A DNA stretch of 64,000 nt. It comes from Rubrivivax sp. Its GTDB lineage: Bacteria; Pseudomonadota; Gammaproteobacteria; Burkholderiales; Burkholderiaceae_C. Both the position numbers and the translations under genes were made by a program. The stretch is taken from assembly GCA_021300575.1 (NCBI GenBank), contig JAJTDM010000006.1, positions 21,796-85,795 of the forward strand, in the 5' to 3' direction. The notes beneath the pieces were generated by a model. It ran no database searches. It was not told the DNA's origin and worked only from the letters and a program-made list of their open reading frames with translations. Shown here piece by piece: positions 52,999-60,944 of this stretch (positions are counted from its first letter, which is position 1; the number at the start of each line of letters is the position of its first letter).

Positions 52999-55209
52999 AT
53001 GGCCCGATTAGCTCTCCGTCCCCGTCATTCCCAGGTCGTGCTGGCCATCGCCATGCTGGCCGCATGGTCAGCCAGCGCCCAGCAGGCCGCGCCCGCGTCC
53101 GCTGCGACCGGCAGTGCCCAGGCCGCAACTGACGGCAGCAATGCCCAGCGCGTGGAAGTCACGGCGCTGAAGACGCGCCAGAGCTTGCAGGACGTGCCCG
53201 CTTCGGTGACTGCACTGACGGCTGATGACTTGGCTCGCTCAGGCATCGTGAACTCGGCCGACCTGCAGCAGAAAGTGCCAGGCTTGAGCCTGTCTTCCGG
53301 TGGACGTGAGACCAACCTGGCCATCCGTGGTGTCTCCAACAACGTGCGCAGCATTGGCGCCGATCCGTCCAACGCTGTCCACATCGACGGTGTCTACCTG
53401 CCGCGGTCCAGCATGGTGCTGACCGAGCTGTTCGATCTCCAGCGTGTCGAGGTGCTGAAAGGCCCGGAGGGAACCTTGTATGGCCGCAATGCGACGGGTG
53501 GCGCCATCAACGTGGTGACGCGCGCACCCACGGCCAAGCCGGGTGCCGAGGGCTTCTTCGGGTTCGGCTCGCTGGGGCTGCGTCGCACGCAGCTGGCCGC
53601 CGGTGGCGGCACCGATGATCTGTCAGGGCGGATCGCGATGGCCTACACCAAGGACGACGGCTACACGCGCAACCTGAGCACTGGCTCAGGCCTGGACACC
53701 AACGACTTCCAGGCCTTCCGCGGCAAGGTGCGCATCGCCTTGGGCGCGAAAGCCGATCTCACCTTGCTCGCCCAGGCCTCTGACGACAAGGGCACCCTCG
53801 GCTACGGTGTGTCCACCGACACTTCGATCACCGGGCCGCTGTACCCGTACTCGCTGGGTGATCCCGACTACCGCCTGACCGCGGCCGATCACCGCACTGA
53901 CGCCCGTCACATCCGCCTTGACTCGCCGGTCACCAGCTCGCGCAAGACCCGCGTCTTGGCTGCCACCCTGAACTGGGATCTGGGCGCCGTCGGCTTCAAG
54001 TCCATCACCGGGTCCACCAGCTTCAAGAGCAGCGACCGCAACGACGTCGATTGGACCGGTGCACAACTGGAGACGCAGGACACCACCACCGATGTCAAGT
54101 CGCTGTCCCAGGAGTTTCAGCTCTACAGCCAGGGTAGCGGACCTCTGGAGTGGACTGCGGGCGTGTTCCTCTACCGCGACAAGGGTACCGAGACCCTGGA
54201 CTGGCTGCTGTGCGGGCTGGTCAACACTGGCGCGGCGGGCTGCAACTTCCCCTTTGCGCGCCAGACCGTCGCGAGCAAGGGCCGTTCCGAGGCCGTGTTC
54301 GGGCAGCTGACCTACCGACTCTCTCGCGAGTGGTCGGGCCTGCTGGGTGCTCGCTACAGCCGCGACACCAAGGACGGCGATGCCACGAACCGGCGCTCGG
54401 GGGCGAGCTTCAGCGGGGATGTCAGCTTCTCATCCTTCACGCCGAAGGCACAGCTGCAGTGGACGCCCTCCAAGGGGCTCATGGCGTACGGTGGCGTGTC
54501 CAAAGGCTTCAAGAGCGGCGGGTTCAACTTTGGGCGGGCTGGGATCGAGAAGTTCGAGCCTGAGAGCATCGTGGCGACCGAGGTCGGCGTGCGCAGCACC
54601 TTGATGGGCGGCGCGCTGTCGCTGAATGCCGCTGCCTTCAACTACGACTACAAGGACCTGCAACTGCGCACGGCCGTGCTGGACGCGGTGTCGGGCAACT
54701 TCGTCGTCAGTGTCAACAACGCTTCCAAGGCGAAGGTCAAGGGCATCGAACTCGGGGCCGATCTTGCACTGGGCGCCGGCTTGAGCACGGGTTTCTCGGC
54801 GGCCTACATCGACAGCGAACTGCTGGACTATGTGTCTCCTTCCACGCGCAAGAACCTCAGCGGCCTGCCCCTGCCGCTGACGCCCAAGACCAGCGGCTCC
54901 GTGTGGCTTGACCACACCACGTCGGTGGCCAGTGGCCGGCTGCGCAGCCATCTGGAGTACAACTTCCGCAGCAGCGTGATCTTCCCGTTGACGCTGGACC
55001 AGGCGAACAACAAGGGAGAGGCCTACGGAGTAGTCAACGCATCGCTGCGCTGGACGGCCCCGAAGGACGCCTGGTACGTGCAGGCCGGCGTGTTGAACGC
55101 CACCGACAAGCTCTACCGCACCATGCGTGCCGACTACATCTTCGGCGGCGTGGTGGAGAGCTTCGGCGCGCCGCGTACCTACGAGGTCCGGCTGGGCTTC
55201 AAGTACTGA
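52999..55209 (+). CDS. TonB-dependent outer-membrane receptor
   Basis: A 736-residue receptor with a signal peptide (VVLAIAMLAAWSASAQ), a TonB-box-like QRVEVTAL near the mature N-terminus, plug domain (LQDVPASVTALTADDL, LAIRGVSNNVRSIG, RVEVLKGPEGTLYGRNATGGAINVVT) and a 22-strand beta-barrel ending in the C-terminal aromatic EVRLGFKY. Imports large or scarce ligands across the outer membrane. AAAGGAG 8 nt upstream fixes the ATG at 52999. Closest in style to IacA/phenol-type catabolic receptors rather than siderophore ones, but the ligand is unknown. Confidence 0.92.
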   Translation: MARLALRPRHSQVVLAIAMLAAWSASAQQAAPASAATGSAQAATDGSNAQRVEVTALKTRQSLQDVPASVTALTADDLARSGIVNSADLQQKVPGLSLSSGGRETNLAIRGVSNNVRSIGADPSNAVHIDGVYLPRSSMVLTELFDLQRVEVLKGPEGTLYGRNATGGAINVVTRAPTAKPGAEGFFGFGSLGLRRTQLAAGGGTDDLSGRIAMAYTKDDGYTRNLSTGSGLDTNDFQAFRGKVRIALGAKADLTLLAQASDDKGTLGYGVSTDTSITGPLYPYSLGDPDYRLTAADHRTDARHIRLDSPVTSSRKTRVLAATLNWDLGAVGFKSITGSTSFKSSDRNDVDWTGAQLETQDTTTDVKSLSQEFQLYSQGSGPLEWTAGVFLYRDKGTETLDWLLCGLVNTGAAGCNFPFARQTVASKGRSEAVFGQLTYRLSREWSGLLGARYSRDTKDGDATNRRSGASFSGDVSFSSFTPKAQLQWTPSKGLMAYGGVSKGFKSGGFNFGRAGIEKFEPESIVATEVGVRSTLMGGALSLNAAAFNYDYKDLQLRTAVLDAVSGNFVVSVNNASKAKVKGIELGADLALGAGLSTGFSAAYIDSELLDYVSPSTRKNLSGLPLPLTPKTSGSVWLDHTTSVASGRLRSHLEYNFRSSVIFPLTLDQANNKGEAYGVVNASLRWTAPKDAWYVQAGVLNATDKLYRTMRADYIFGGVVESFGAPRTYEVRLGFKY

Positions 55210-55300
55210 CAGAGGCGGCGGGCTGGCGTCGCCACGTTCGCGGCGCCAGCGCCTGCCCCGGCTGGTCAACCTTCATGCCCTTGATGGACAAGGTCACCGC

Positions 55301-56434
55301 ATGACCGCGCCCCTGGTGCATGAAGACAGCGCCCCGCATGGCATCCACCTGGATGCGGTGCCGGTGGATGTTGAGCAGGTGCGCGCGCTGCCAGGCGACC
55401 ACATGCAACGCCTGCTGCCTCCTCCGCAGACGGTGTTGATGAACGCCTATCAGGCTGGCGACCCGAGCTGGCTGCGGATGGACTCCACCTACCCCGAGCA
55501 GATGAGGCAGCGCTTGGCGCTGCTGGCGACACGGTGCACCTGGGTGGTTGACCACCTGGATTCAGAGACGGTCTTGCTGGCCGAGACCGAGTTGCGTGAC
55601 CGCGTCGTCCAGTGGCTCACGACTGAACATCCGCGTGCCTTCACCCAGCAAGGCGATCACGTGACTTGCCACCTGACCGGGGTGGTGGTCGACGTCGGGC
55701 CGCAGGGCGCGCAGCCGATGGTGGCCGTGGCGGCGCTGGCCACCGAGGATTTCCTGCTCATGCTGCCGGCAGAGGCGGACGCGCAAGGCCAGGTGAGCTA
55801 TCGCCTGATGAGCGGCGCGCTGCTGTTTCCAAACGGCTGGTCGTTGCGCAGTTGCTTCGATCGGCCTGACCCGGGGCCCCTTGACGAAGGGCTGCGCGCG
55901 CACTGGGAACGGGACCGCCAGTTGAGCCGGGACCGCGCGCGGCTGGGCCGGTCGACGCGGGAGATCCACCAAGGCGAGGTGCCGCAGTACGAGGCTCACC
56001 TCGCCACATCGGTAGACCGTGCATTTCATGCCATGCGGCCTGAACGGGTGGTCTGGAGGAGAAACTGGGGCCCCCACCTGTCGCCAAGGCTGTTCCGCCA
56101 TGCCGATGCGCTGGACCTTGTCCCGCCGATGACGCCTGAACGGCTTCTGGAGCAGGGCTTCATCCGCTCCGAGCACCAGACGCTGGTGAAGCTGCCGCGC
56201 AGTGCTGCGATTGCGTTCGGCCTGAAGACCTACCTGTGGCCCATGCGGGACATGTTGGCGGATCCGCAGGTCCGCAGCGCCCTTGAAATCGCGGCACAGC
56301 GCACGTGGCCCGAGACGCGCGAGTACATGAAGGGTCGCCACGAAGCCCTGATGGCCTTGCTGGAGACGTCGGCTGAAAGCAACGCGCAGTCGAGCCCGGC
56401 CGGCCGGGCAGTGCCTCAGGTCCCGCCCACGTAG
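55301..56434 (+). CDS. DUF3445 protein, heme-dependent oxidative N-demethylase (HODM)-like
   Basis: A 377-residue protein recognisable as DUF3445/HODM alpha-like by the C-terminal block REIHQGEVPQYEAHL..., the RPERVVWRRNW segment and RSEHQTLVKLPRSAAIAFGLKTYLWPM, matching the family pattern ER-QTL-R-LPR-G---F-I-TY. Characterised members use heme and a PAS-like fold to demethylate dimethylamine oxidatively. Located right after the TonB receptor, it may remove N-methyl groups from the imported amine. The ATG at 55301 has AAGG 8 nt upstream. It overlaps the MBL gene end by 19 nt. Confidence 0.75.
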   Translation: MTAPLVHEDSAPHGIHLDAVPVDVEQVRALPGDHMQRLLPPPQTVLMNAYQAGDPSWLRMDSTYPEQMRQRLALLATRCTWVVDHLDSETVLLAETELRDRVVQWLTTEHPRAFTQQGDHVTCHLTGVVVDVGPQGAQPMVAVAALATEDFLLMLPAEADAQGQVSYRLMSGALLFPNGWSLRSCFDRPDPGPLDEGLRAHWERDRQLSRDRARLGRSTREIHQGEVPQYEAHLATSVDRAFHAMRPERVVWRRNWGPHLSPRLFRHADALDLVPPMTPERLLEQGFIRSEHQTLVKLPRSAAIAFGLKTYLWPMRDMLADPQVRSALEIAAQRTWPETREYMKGRHEALMALLETSAESNAQSSPAGRAVPQVPPT

Positions 56435-57054
56435 GGGTTGGTGCGGCGCTCGCGCCCGAAGGTGCTCTCCGGCCCGTGGCCGGGTATGAACACCGTGTCG
56501 TCGCCCATGGGCCACAGGCGCTGGGTGATGCTGGCGATCAGCGTGTCGTGGTCGCCCTGCGGAAAGTCCGTCCGGCCGATGCTGCCGGCAAACAGCACAT
56601 CGCCCACGAAGGCCCGTTTGGCCTCGGCGCTGTGAAACACCACATGCCCGGGCGTGTGCCCGGGGCAGTGGCGCACGGTCAGAGCGCACTCGCCCAACGT
56701 GACGGTGTCGCCATCGGCCAGCCAGCGTGTGGGCGTGAAGGGCTCGGCCGGTGGAAAGCCGAACATGCGGCTTTGCTGCGGCAGGCCGTCGATCCAGAAC
56801 TGGTCACCCGGGTGCGGGCCGATGATCGGCAGGCCATCCTCGCGCGCCAGCGTGCCGGTGCCGCCGGCGTGGTCGATGTGCGCGTGGGTCAGCCAGATGG
56901 CGTGCAGCTTCACACCGTGCCGCTTCGCGGCCTCGCGCAGGCGCGGCAACTCACCGCCGGGGTCGATCAGCGCACCCTCCATGGTGCGGTCGCACCAGAC
57001 CAGCGAGCAGTTCTGGGCAAAGGGCGTGACGGGCAGTGTTTTGTAGCGCAGCAT
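56416..57054 (-). CDS. Metallo-beta-lactamase fold hydrolase (glyoxalase II-like)
   Basis: A 212-residue MBL protein. The zinc motif THAHIDHAGG (HxHxDH), HCPGHTPGHVVF and the FVGDVLFAGSIGRTDFPQGD metal-binding segment and final GHG match the hydroxyacylglutathione hydrolase-like group found widely in proteobacteria. Cytoplasmic thioester hydrolase, probably housekeeping. The ATG at 57054 gives the family start MLRYKTLPVTPFAQNCSLVW. Confidence 0.91.
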   Translation of the reverse strand: MLRYKTLPVTPFAQNCSLVWCDRTMEGALIDPGGELPRLREAAKRHGVKLHAIWLTHAHIDHAGGTGTLAREDGLPIIGPHPGDQFWIDGLPQQSRMFGFPPAEPFTPTRWLADGDTVTLGECALTVRHCPGHTPGHVVFHSAEAKRAFVGDVLFAGSIGRTDFPQGDHDTLIASITQRLWPMGDDTVFIPGHGPESTFGRERRTNPYVGGT

Positions 57055-57193
57055 CGGTCGGGATGATAGGTCGAGATCAGCTTGAGGCCCCTCAAGCCCA
57101 CCGGGCAGCATCTGCCTAGAGTGCTTTCATCGCGCGGCGCGGGCCAGGTCCGCCGTCCGCAAAGACAGTGGCTTTCAGCACCAAGGGTGGCAC

Positions 57194-58900
57194 TTGATCC
57201 AATCCGCAACCAGGGCGCGGGTGAACGGCGGCGGTGTGCGTCGGCCCTCGAGAAACCTGTTCGACGATGCGCCTGTGGGCCTGTTCACCGTGGACCGGCG
57301 GCTGGTGGTGCGTCGGGCCAACGAGCAGGCGCGGCGCCTTCTGGGTGTGCACCGGCGCAGCGCTGCGGTGGGCCGGCGCCTGCTGGATGAGTTGGACGAC
57401 GCAACAGGTCAGCGGCTCCTGACCGCCTTGTCTTCGCTCGCGCCGGCCGACGGCATGTCCATGGGTGAGGTGCGCTGGAGGCGCAACCCGGGCGACCCAC
57501 GGGTGGTGCGCGTCGAAGCCCGCGCCCACCCCAAGGGCGACGACGTGTTGCTGGCCTTCATCGACGTGACCGATGCACGTGCCCAAGCTGACAGCGCCGA
57601 GCACCGCGCGCAGCACGATGGACTGACCGGCCTGCCCAACCGATCCGCCATCCTTGACCGCCTGGCTCAGAGCATGGACGCCGCACGCGCAGGCCAGTGG
57701 CGTCTTGCGGTGATGTTCGTGGACCTGGACCACTTCAAGGAACTCAACGACTCGCTGGGCCACGAGGCGGGCGACGGCTTGCTGTGCGCGGTGGCCCAAC
57801 GCCTGCGTACGGCGCTGGAGGGACGGTCGGTGGCCGCGCGCCTGGGCGGCGATGAGTTTCTGGTGCTGGTGCCCACCTTGCTGCCGGCAGACGACCCGGT
57901 GGCGCTGGCCGATCAGCTGCTGGCCCGCCTGGGGCAGCCGCTGGAGTTGGCCGGCAAGCTGCTTCGCCCCTCGGCCAGTATGGGGGTGAGCCTGTTCCCG
58001 GACGATGGCACCGATGCCAAGACCCTGCTGCGCCTGGCTGACCTGGCCCTGTACCGAGCCAAGCAGGACGGGCGCAACGCCGTGCGCTTCTACGAGGCGG
58101 GCATGGACGCTGACGCCCAGCGCCGACCGCGCCTGCGCACGGAGCTGGAGCAGGCGCTTGTGCACAGCGAGCTGTGTCTGCACTACCAGCCCCAGATGGA
58201 GCTGGCCACGGGCCGCATCGCCGGCATGGGCGCCTTGCTGCGTTGGAACCACCCGCAGGAGGGCCTGTTATCCCCGGAGCGCTTCATCCCGCTGGCAGAG
58301 GAAACGGGCCTGATCCACCCCATCGGCGAGTGGGCGCTGCAGACGGCCGTTACCCAGCTGCGCCGGTGGCGTGAGCGCGGCCTGGAGCAACTGCGCCTGT
58401 CGATCAAGGTGTCGCCGCGGCAACTGGAGCAGCCCGGCCTCGACATCCTGGTGGGCGAGCTCATCCAGCGCAAGGGCCTGCCGCCGCGCCTGCTGCAACT
58501 GCAGGTGGCTGAGTCTGCGCTGGCTGCAGGGTCGCCCAGGATCTTCGATGCCTTGGGGGCCCTGCGCCGCGTCGGCGTGAGCCTGGCGCTGGACCGCTTT
58601 GGCACCGGGGCTTCCAGCCTGGCGGACCTGCCGCGGGTGATGCCCGATGCCGTGCGGGTGGACCGCAGCCTGGTGGCGCGGCTTTCTGACGCACCCGACG
58701 GGCGAGCCCTGGTCAAGGCCATCGTGGCGATGGCCCGACCGCTGGGCCTGAAGGTGCTGGCCGACGGCGTGGAGACGGATGTCCAGAAGGACTTCCTCAA
58801 GGAGATCGGCGTGGACGAGATCGCGGGCCGCATCACGGGCGTGCCCATGCTGGCGGAGGATGCCACCCGCCGCCTTCTCGGAGCGCCCGACACGTTGTGA
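57194..58900 (+). CDS. PAS-GGDEF-degenerate EAL signalling protein
   Basis: A 568-residue cytosolic protein. An N-terminal PAS-like sensor (about 20-130) is followed by a GGDEF domain with intact LGGDEF (217-222) and the metal/substrate residues FVDLDHFKELND, so diguanylate cyclase activity is likely. The EAL domain (about 310-560) is degraded: EAL reads GAL at 346-348, the Asn of VNVS is Lys405, the metal Glu of the TES strand is Gln437, the second Asp of DDFGTG is Arg468, and EGVET is DGVET. The EAL part is probably inactive and regulatory. Start TTG at 57194 follows AAGGGTGG. Confidence 0.9.
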   Translation: MIQSATRARVNGGGVRRPSRNLFDDAPVGLFTVDRRLVVRRANEQARRLLGVHRRSAAVGRRLLDELDDATGQRLLTALSSLAPADGMSMGEVRWRRNPGDPRVVRVEARAHPKGDDVLLAFIDVTDARAQADSAEHRAQHDGLTGLPNRSAILDRLAQSMDAARAGQWRLAVMFVDLDHFKELNDSLGHEAGDGLLCAVAQRLRTALEGRSVAARLGGDEFLVLVPTLLPADDPVALADQLLARLGQPLELAGKLLRPSASMGVSLFPDDGTDAKTLLRLADLALYRAKQDGRNAVRFYEAGMDADAQRRPRLRTELEQALVHSELCLHYQPQMELATGRIAGMGALLRWNHPQEGLLSPERFIPLAEETGLIHPIGEWALQTAVTQLRRWRERGLEQLRLSIKVSPRQLEQPGLDILVGELIQRKGLPPRLLQLQVAESALAAGSPRIFDALGALRRVGVSLALDRFGTGASSLADLPRVMPDAVRVDRSLVARLSDAPDGRALVKAIVAMARPLGLKVLADGVETDVQKDFLKEIGVDEIAGRITGVPMLAEDATRRLLGAPDTL

Positions 58901-59008
58901 TGTTGACCCTTGCAGCCTCAATGCCGATTTGCTGGCTCATCTGCTGAGCCACTGGCTGAAGACACTGGCAGGGCCGGGGGCATCCCGGTGACCATCCAGG
59001 ACCATGCC

Positions 59009-60238
59009 ATGTCGCAGATCGCCCTCCCGCTTGATGCCGGCCCCGAAGCCACCACTGCTTTGCCTGAAGGCACACAGCGCGCGTTGCAACGTGTCCGGCA
59101 CCTGCAGTCTGCTCAGTTCGACGTCCGAGCGGAAGCCGTCGCGCTGCCTGTCGGCTTCGAGACCGAGGGCTTTCGCATCGGTTGGGAACATGCCCGCCAC
59201 CTGAGCACTCCGCCGGCGGATCACCTGCACACCGGCCACCCCGTGCGCCAGGGCTGGGACGCCGGGCGTACCGCCTTTGCAGGCCGTACGCTGGCCGCCA
59301 CACGCGCGGTGCGGCTGTGGCTGGCGCTGCGGTTGCAGGCCTGGCTGCACGGCCGCACCTTCGACGAGTTGTGGGTGACACCGCGCTTTGTGGCACGGAT
59401 CGACGCGGCCTGCTGCCCGGTCACCCAGGTGGCGCTGACGCACAGCCCAGCCGGCGCCGAGAGCGCGACGGATGCGGTGGTGATGCCGCTTCATGAGCGC
59501 GCGGGCTGTGTGGCGGGCAACCTGGCGGTGGTGAGCCGGCAGGTGGCGCAGGCGCGGGCCGCCCTCAGCCCCCAGGACATGGCGCACATCGTGCAACGCC
59601 TGGTCGCGGGTGAGGTGGCGTCCGTGGCCGGAATGGAACTCCCCGCCTGGCACCGATTGCAGGCGCTCACCAGCCTGGCCACCCCGCTGGCCCACGATCA
59701 GGCGGCCGCGCAGCCGCTGCATGTGCTGCCGCCGCCGCGGGTGCGCCTGCTCAACCCGGTGCAGGGCTTGCAGGCGGTGCTGACGATGGTGTTCACCGGG
59801 CCCGGCTATGCGCGCCAACTCACCGACCTGGGTACCTTCATGCCCCACGCTCAGGCCCGCCGCGCCTACTTCCTGTTCATGAACGCGATGCTGGCACGCC
59901 GGCTGTCGGCCCGCGGTGCCGTGCCGCCAGCATTGGTGCGTCATGCCATGGAGCAAGCCTGGAGCCACCCGCTGGTGCAGCAGCGGTGGCAGGCCCTGGC
60001 TCAGATGATGACGCCCGCGCAGGCCGAGCGGGTGCTGCGCCTGGTTGCGCAGCGAGGGGCTGTCAGCCTGGGAGGTGCAGGGGCAGCACGTCCTGCTGGC
60101 GCTGTGGGCGCTGTGGGCGCTGTGGACGCCGTCGGCGGCACTGTCGGCACGAAAGGCTTCGCCTGGCGGTGGATGGACGCATCAGCGGCCACCGAAGGCT
60201 GGGCCCCTGCGGCCTGGTCGCCCATCCGCACGCGGTAG
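59009..60238 (+). CDS. Hypothetical protein, unrecognised
   Basis: A 409-residue protein for which I recognise no family. It has no signal peptide or clear membrane segments. Features: a hydrophilic N-terminus (EGTQRALQRVRHLQSAQFDVRAEAVALPVGFETEGFRIGWEHARH), a Cys pair DAACCPVTQV, a helix-rich centre (VRLWLALRLQAWLHGRTFDELW), and an Ala/Gly/Val low-complexity stretch near the C-terminus encoded by short repeats (GCTGTGGGC). The gene follows a GGDEF protein and precedes a thioesterase, but no functional link is seen. Codon usage matches neighbours, so it is probably real. Confidence 0.72.
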   Translation: MSQIALPLDAGPEATTALPEGTQRALQRVRHLQSAQFDVRAEAVALPVGFETEGFRIGWEHARHLSTPPADHLHTGHPVRQGWDAGRTAFAGRTLAATRAVRLWLALRLQAWLHGRTFDELWVTPRFVARIDAACCPVTQVALTHSPAGAESATDAVVMPLHERAGCVAGNLAVVSRQVAQARAALSPQDMAHIVQRLVAGEVASVAGMELPAWHRLQALTSLATPLAHDQAAAQPLHVLPPPRVRLLNPVQGLQAVLTMVFTGPGYARQLTDLGTFMPHAQARRAYFLFMNAMLARRLSARGAVPPALVRHAMEQAWSHPLVQQRWQALAQMMTPAQAERVLRLVAQRGAVSLGGAGAARPAGAVGAVGAVDAVGGTVGTKGFAWRWMDASAATEGWAPAAWSPIRTR

Positions 60239-60360
60239 CGCGTCACCTTGCCCGGAAGCTCGCTGGCCTCCACCATGCCAGGACGCCAGGCCCAGGCTGC
60301 TCTGATGTGGAGCATCCGGGGCATGATGGCGGCTTTGCAGACGCCCGCCCGGGACCGACC

Positions 60361-60825
60361 ATGACACAGTCCGTCATTTCACCCAACGCCGCCCAACCCT
60401 TTCACGGCACCGACCTCAGCGCCGCCGACCTCAACCGCCGCGGCGAGGGGCGGCTGCCTGGGCACCTGGGTATCGTCGTTGAGTCGGTCACTCCCGTCGA
60501 GGTGCGGATGCACCTGCCAGTGGTGCCGCACCTGCTGGCGCCCAACGGCTTTCTGCACGCTGGCGCGTTGGTGACACTGGCCGACACCGCAGCCGGCTAT
60601 GGCTGCGTGGCCAACCTGCCGGCTGGGGCCAACGGCTTCACCACCATCGAGCTGAAGTCCAACCACCTGGCCACGGCGCTGGACGGCCACATCGACTGCA
60701 CCGCCCGCCCCGCCCATGTGGGCCGCGCCACGCAGGTATGGGACGCCACCGTCACCCACCGAGAGAGCGGCCGCACGCTGGCCTTGTTCCGCTGCACGCA
60801 GATGGTGCTGTATCCGAAGGGGTGA
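60361..60825 (+). CDS. PaaI-family hotdog thioesterase
   Basis: A 154-residue thioesterase. The hotdog core is visible with the catalytic segment APNGFLHAGALVTLADTAAGYGC (the Gly-x-x-H-x-G-x-x-x-x-x-x-Asp pattern), TIELKSNHLATA and ALFRCTQMVLYPKG. Relatives hydrolyse aromatic or aliphatic acyl-CoAs to release CoA, as PaaI does in phenylacetate breakdown. Convergent with the acyl-CoA ligase gene, from which it is separated by the second AT-rich dyad. Confidence 0.9.
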   Translation: MTQSVISPNAAQPFHGTDLSAADLNRRGEGRLPGHLGIVVESVTPVEVRMHLPVVPHLLAPNGFLHAGALVTLADTAAGYGCVANLPAGANGFTTIELKSNHLATALDGHIDCTARPAHVGRATQVWDATVTHRESGRTLALFRCTQMVLYPKG

Positions 60826-60868
60826 GGAACTGAGGCCGCACCGTAGAGGGCTTGGGTGTGGCGCCTGC

Positions 60869-60909
60869 AACCTTGCAAATTGAACATGCCGTATTCAATT
60901 TGCAAGGTT
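60869..60909. repeat. AT-rich inverted repeat, copy 2 of the two-copy dyad
   Basis: Perfect 16-bp arms AACCTTGCAAATTGAA (60869-60884) and TTCAATTTGCAAGGTT (60894-60909) flank CATGCCGTA. The central 29 bp matches copy 1 at 33505-33533 in arms, length and several loop bases. It lies between convergent genes, the same context as copy 1. No T-run follows on either strand. See the repeat finding. Confidence 0.8.
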
Positions 60910-60944
60910 GACTGAGGCGCCGTGGCAGGGTGTGGCCCCGGTGG

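Noticed and set aside
60869..60909. Intrinsic terminator for the thioesterase and acyl-CoA ligase genes
   Set aside because: Arms are AT-rich and no T-run follows; recurrence of the core at 33.5 kb with equal spacing favours a binding or dispersed element.
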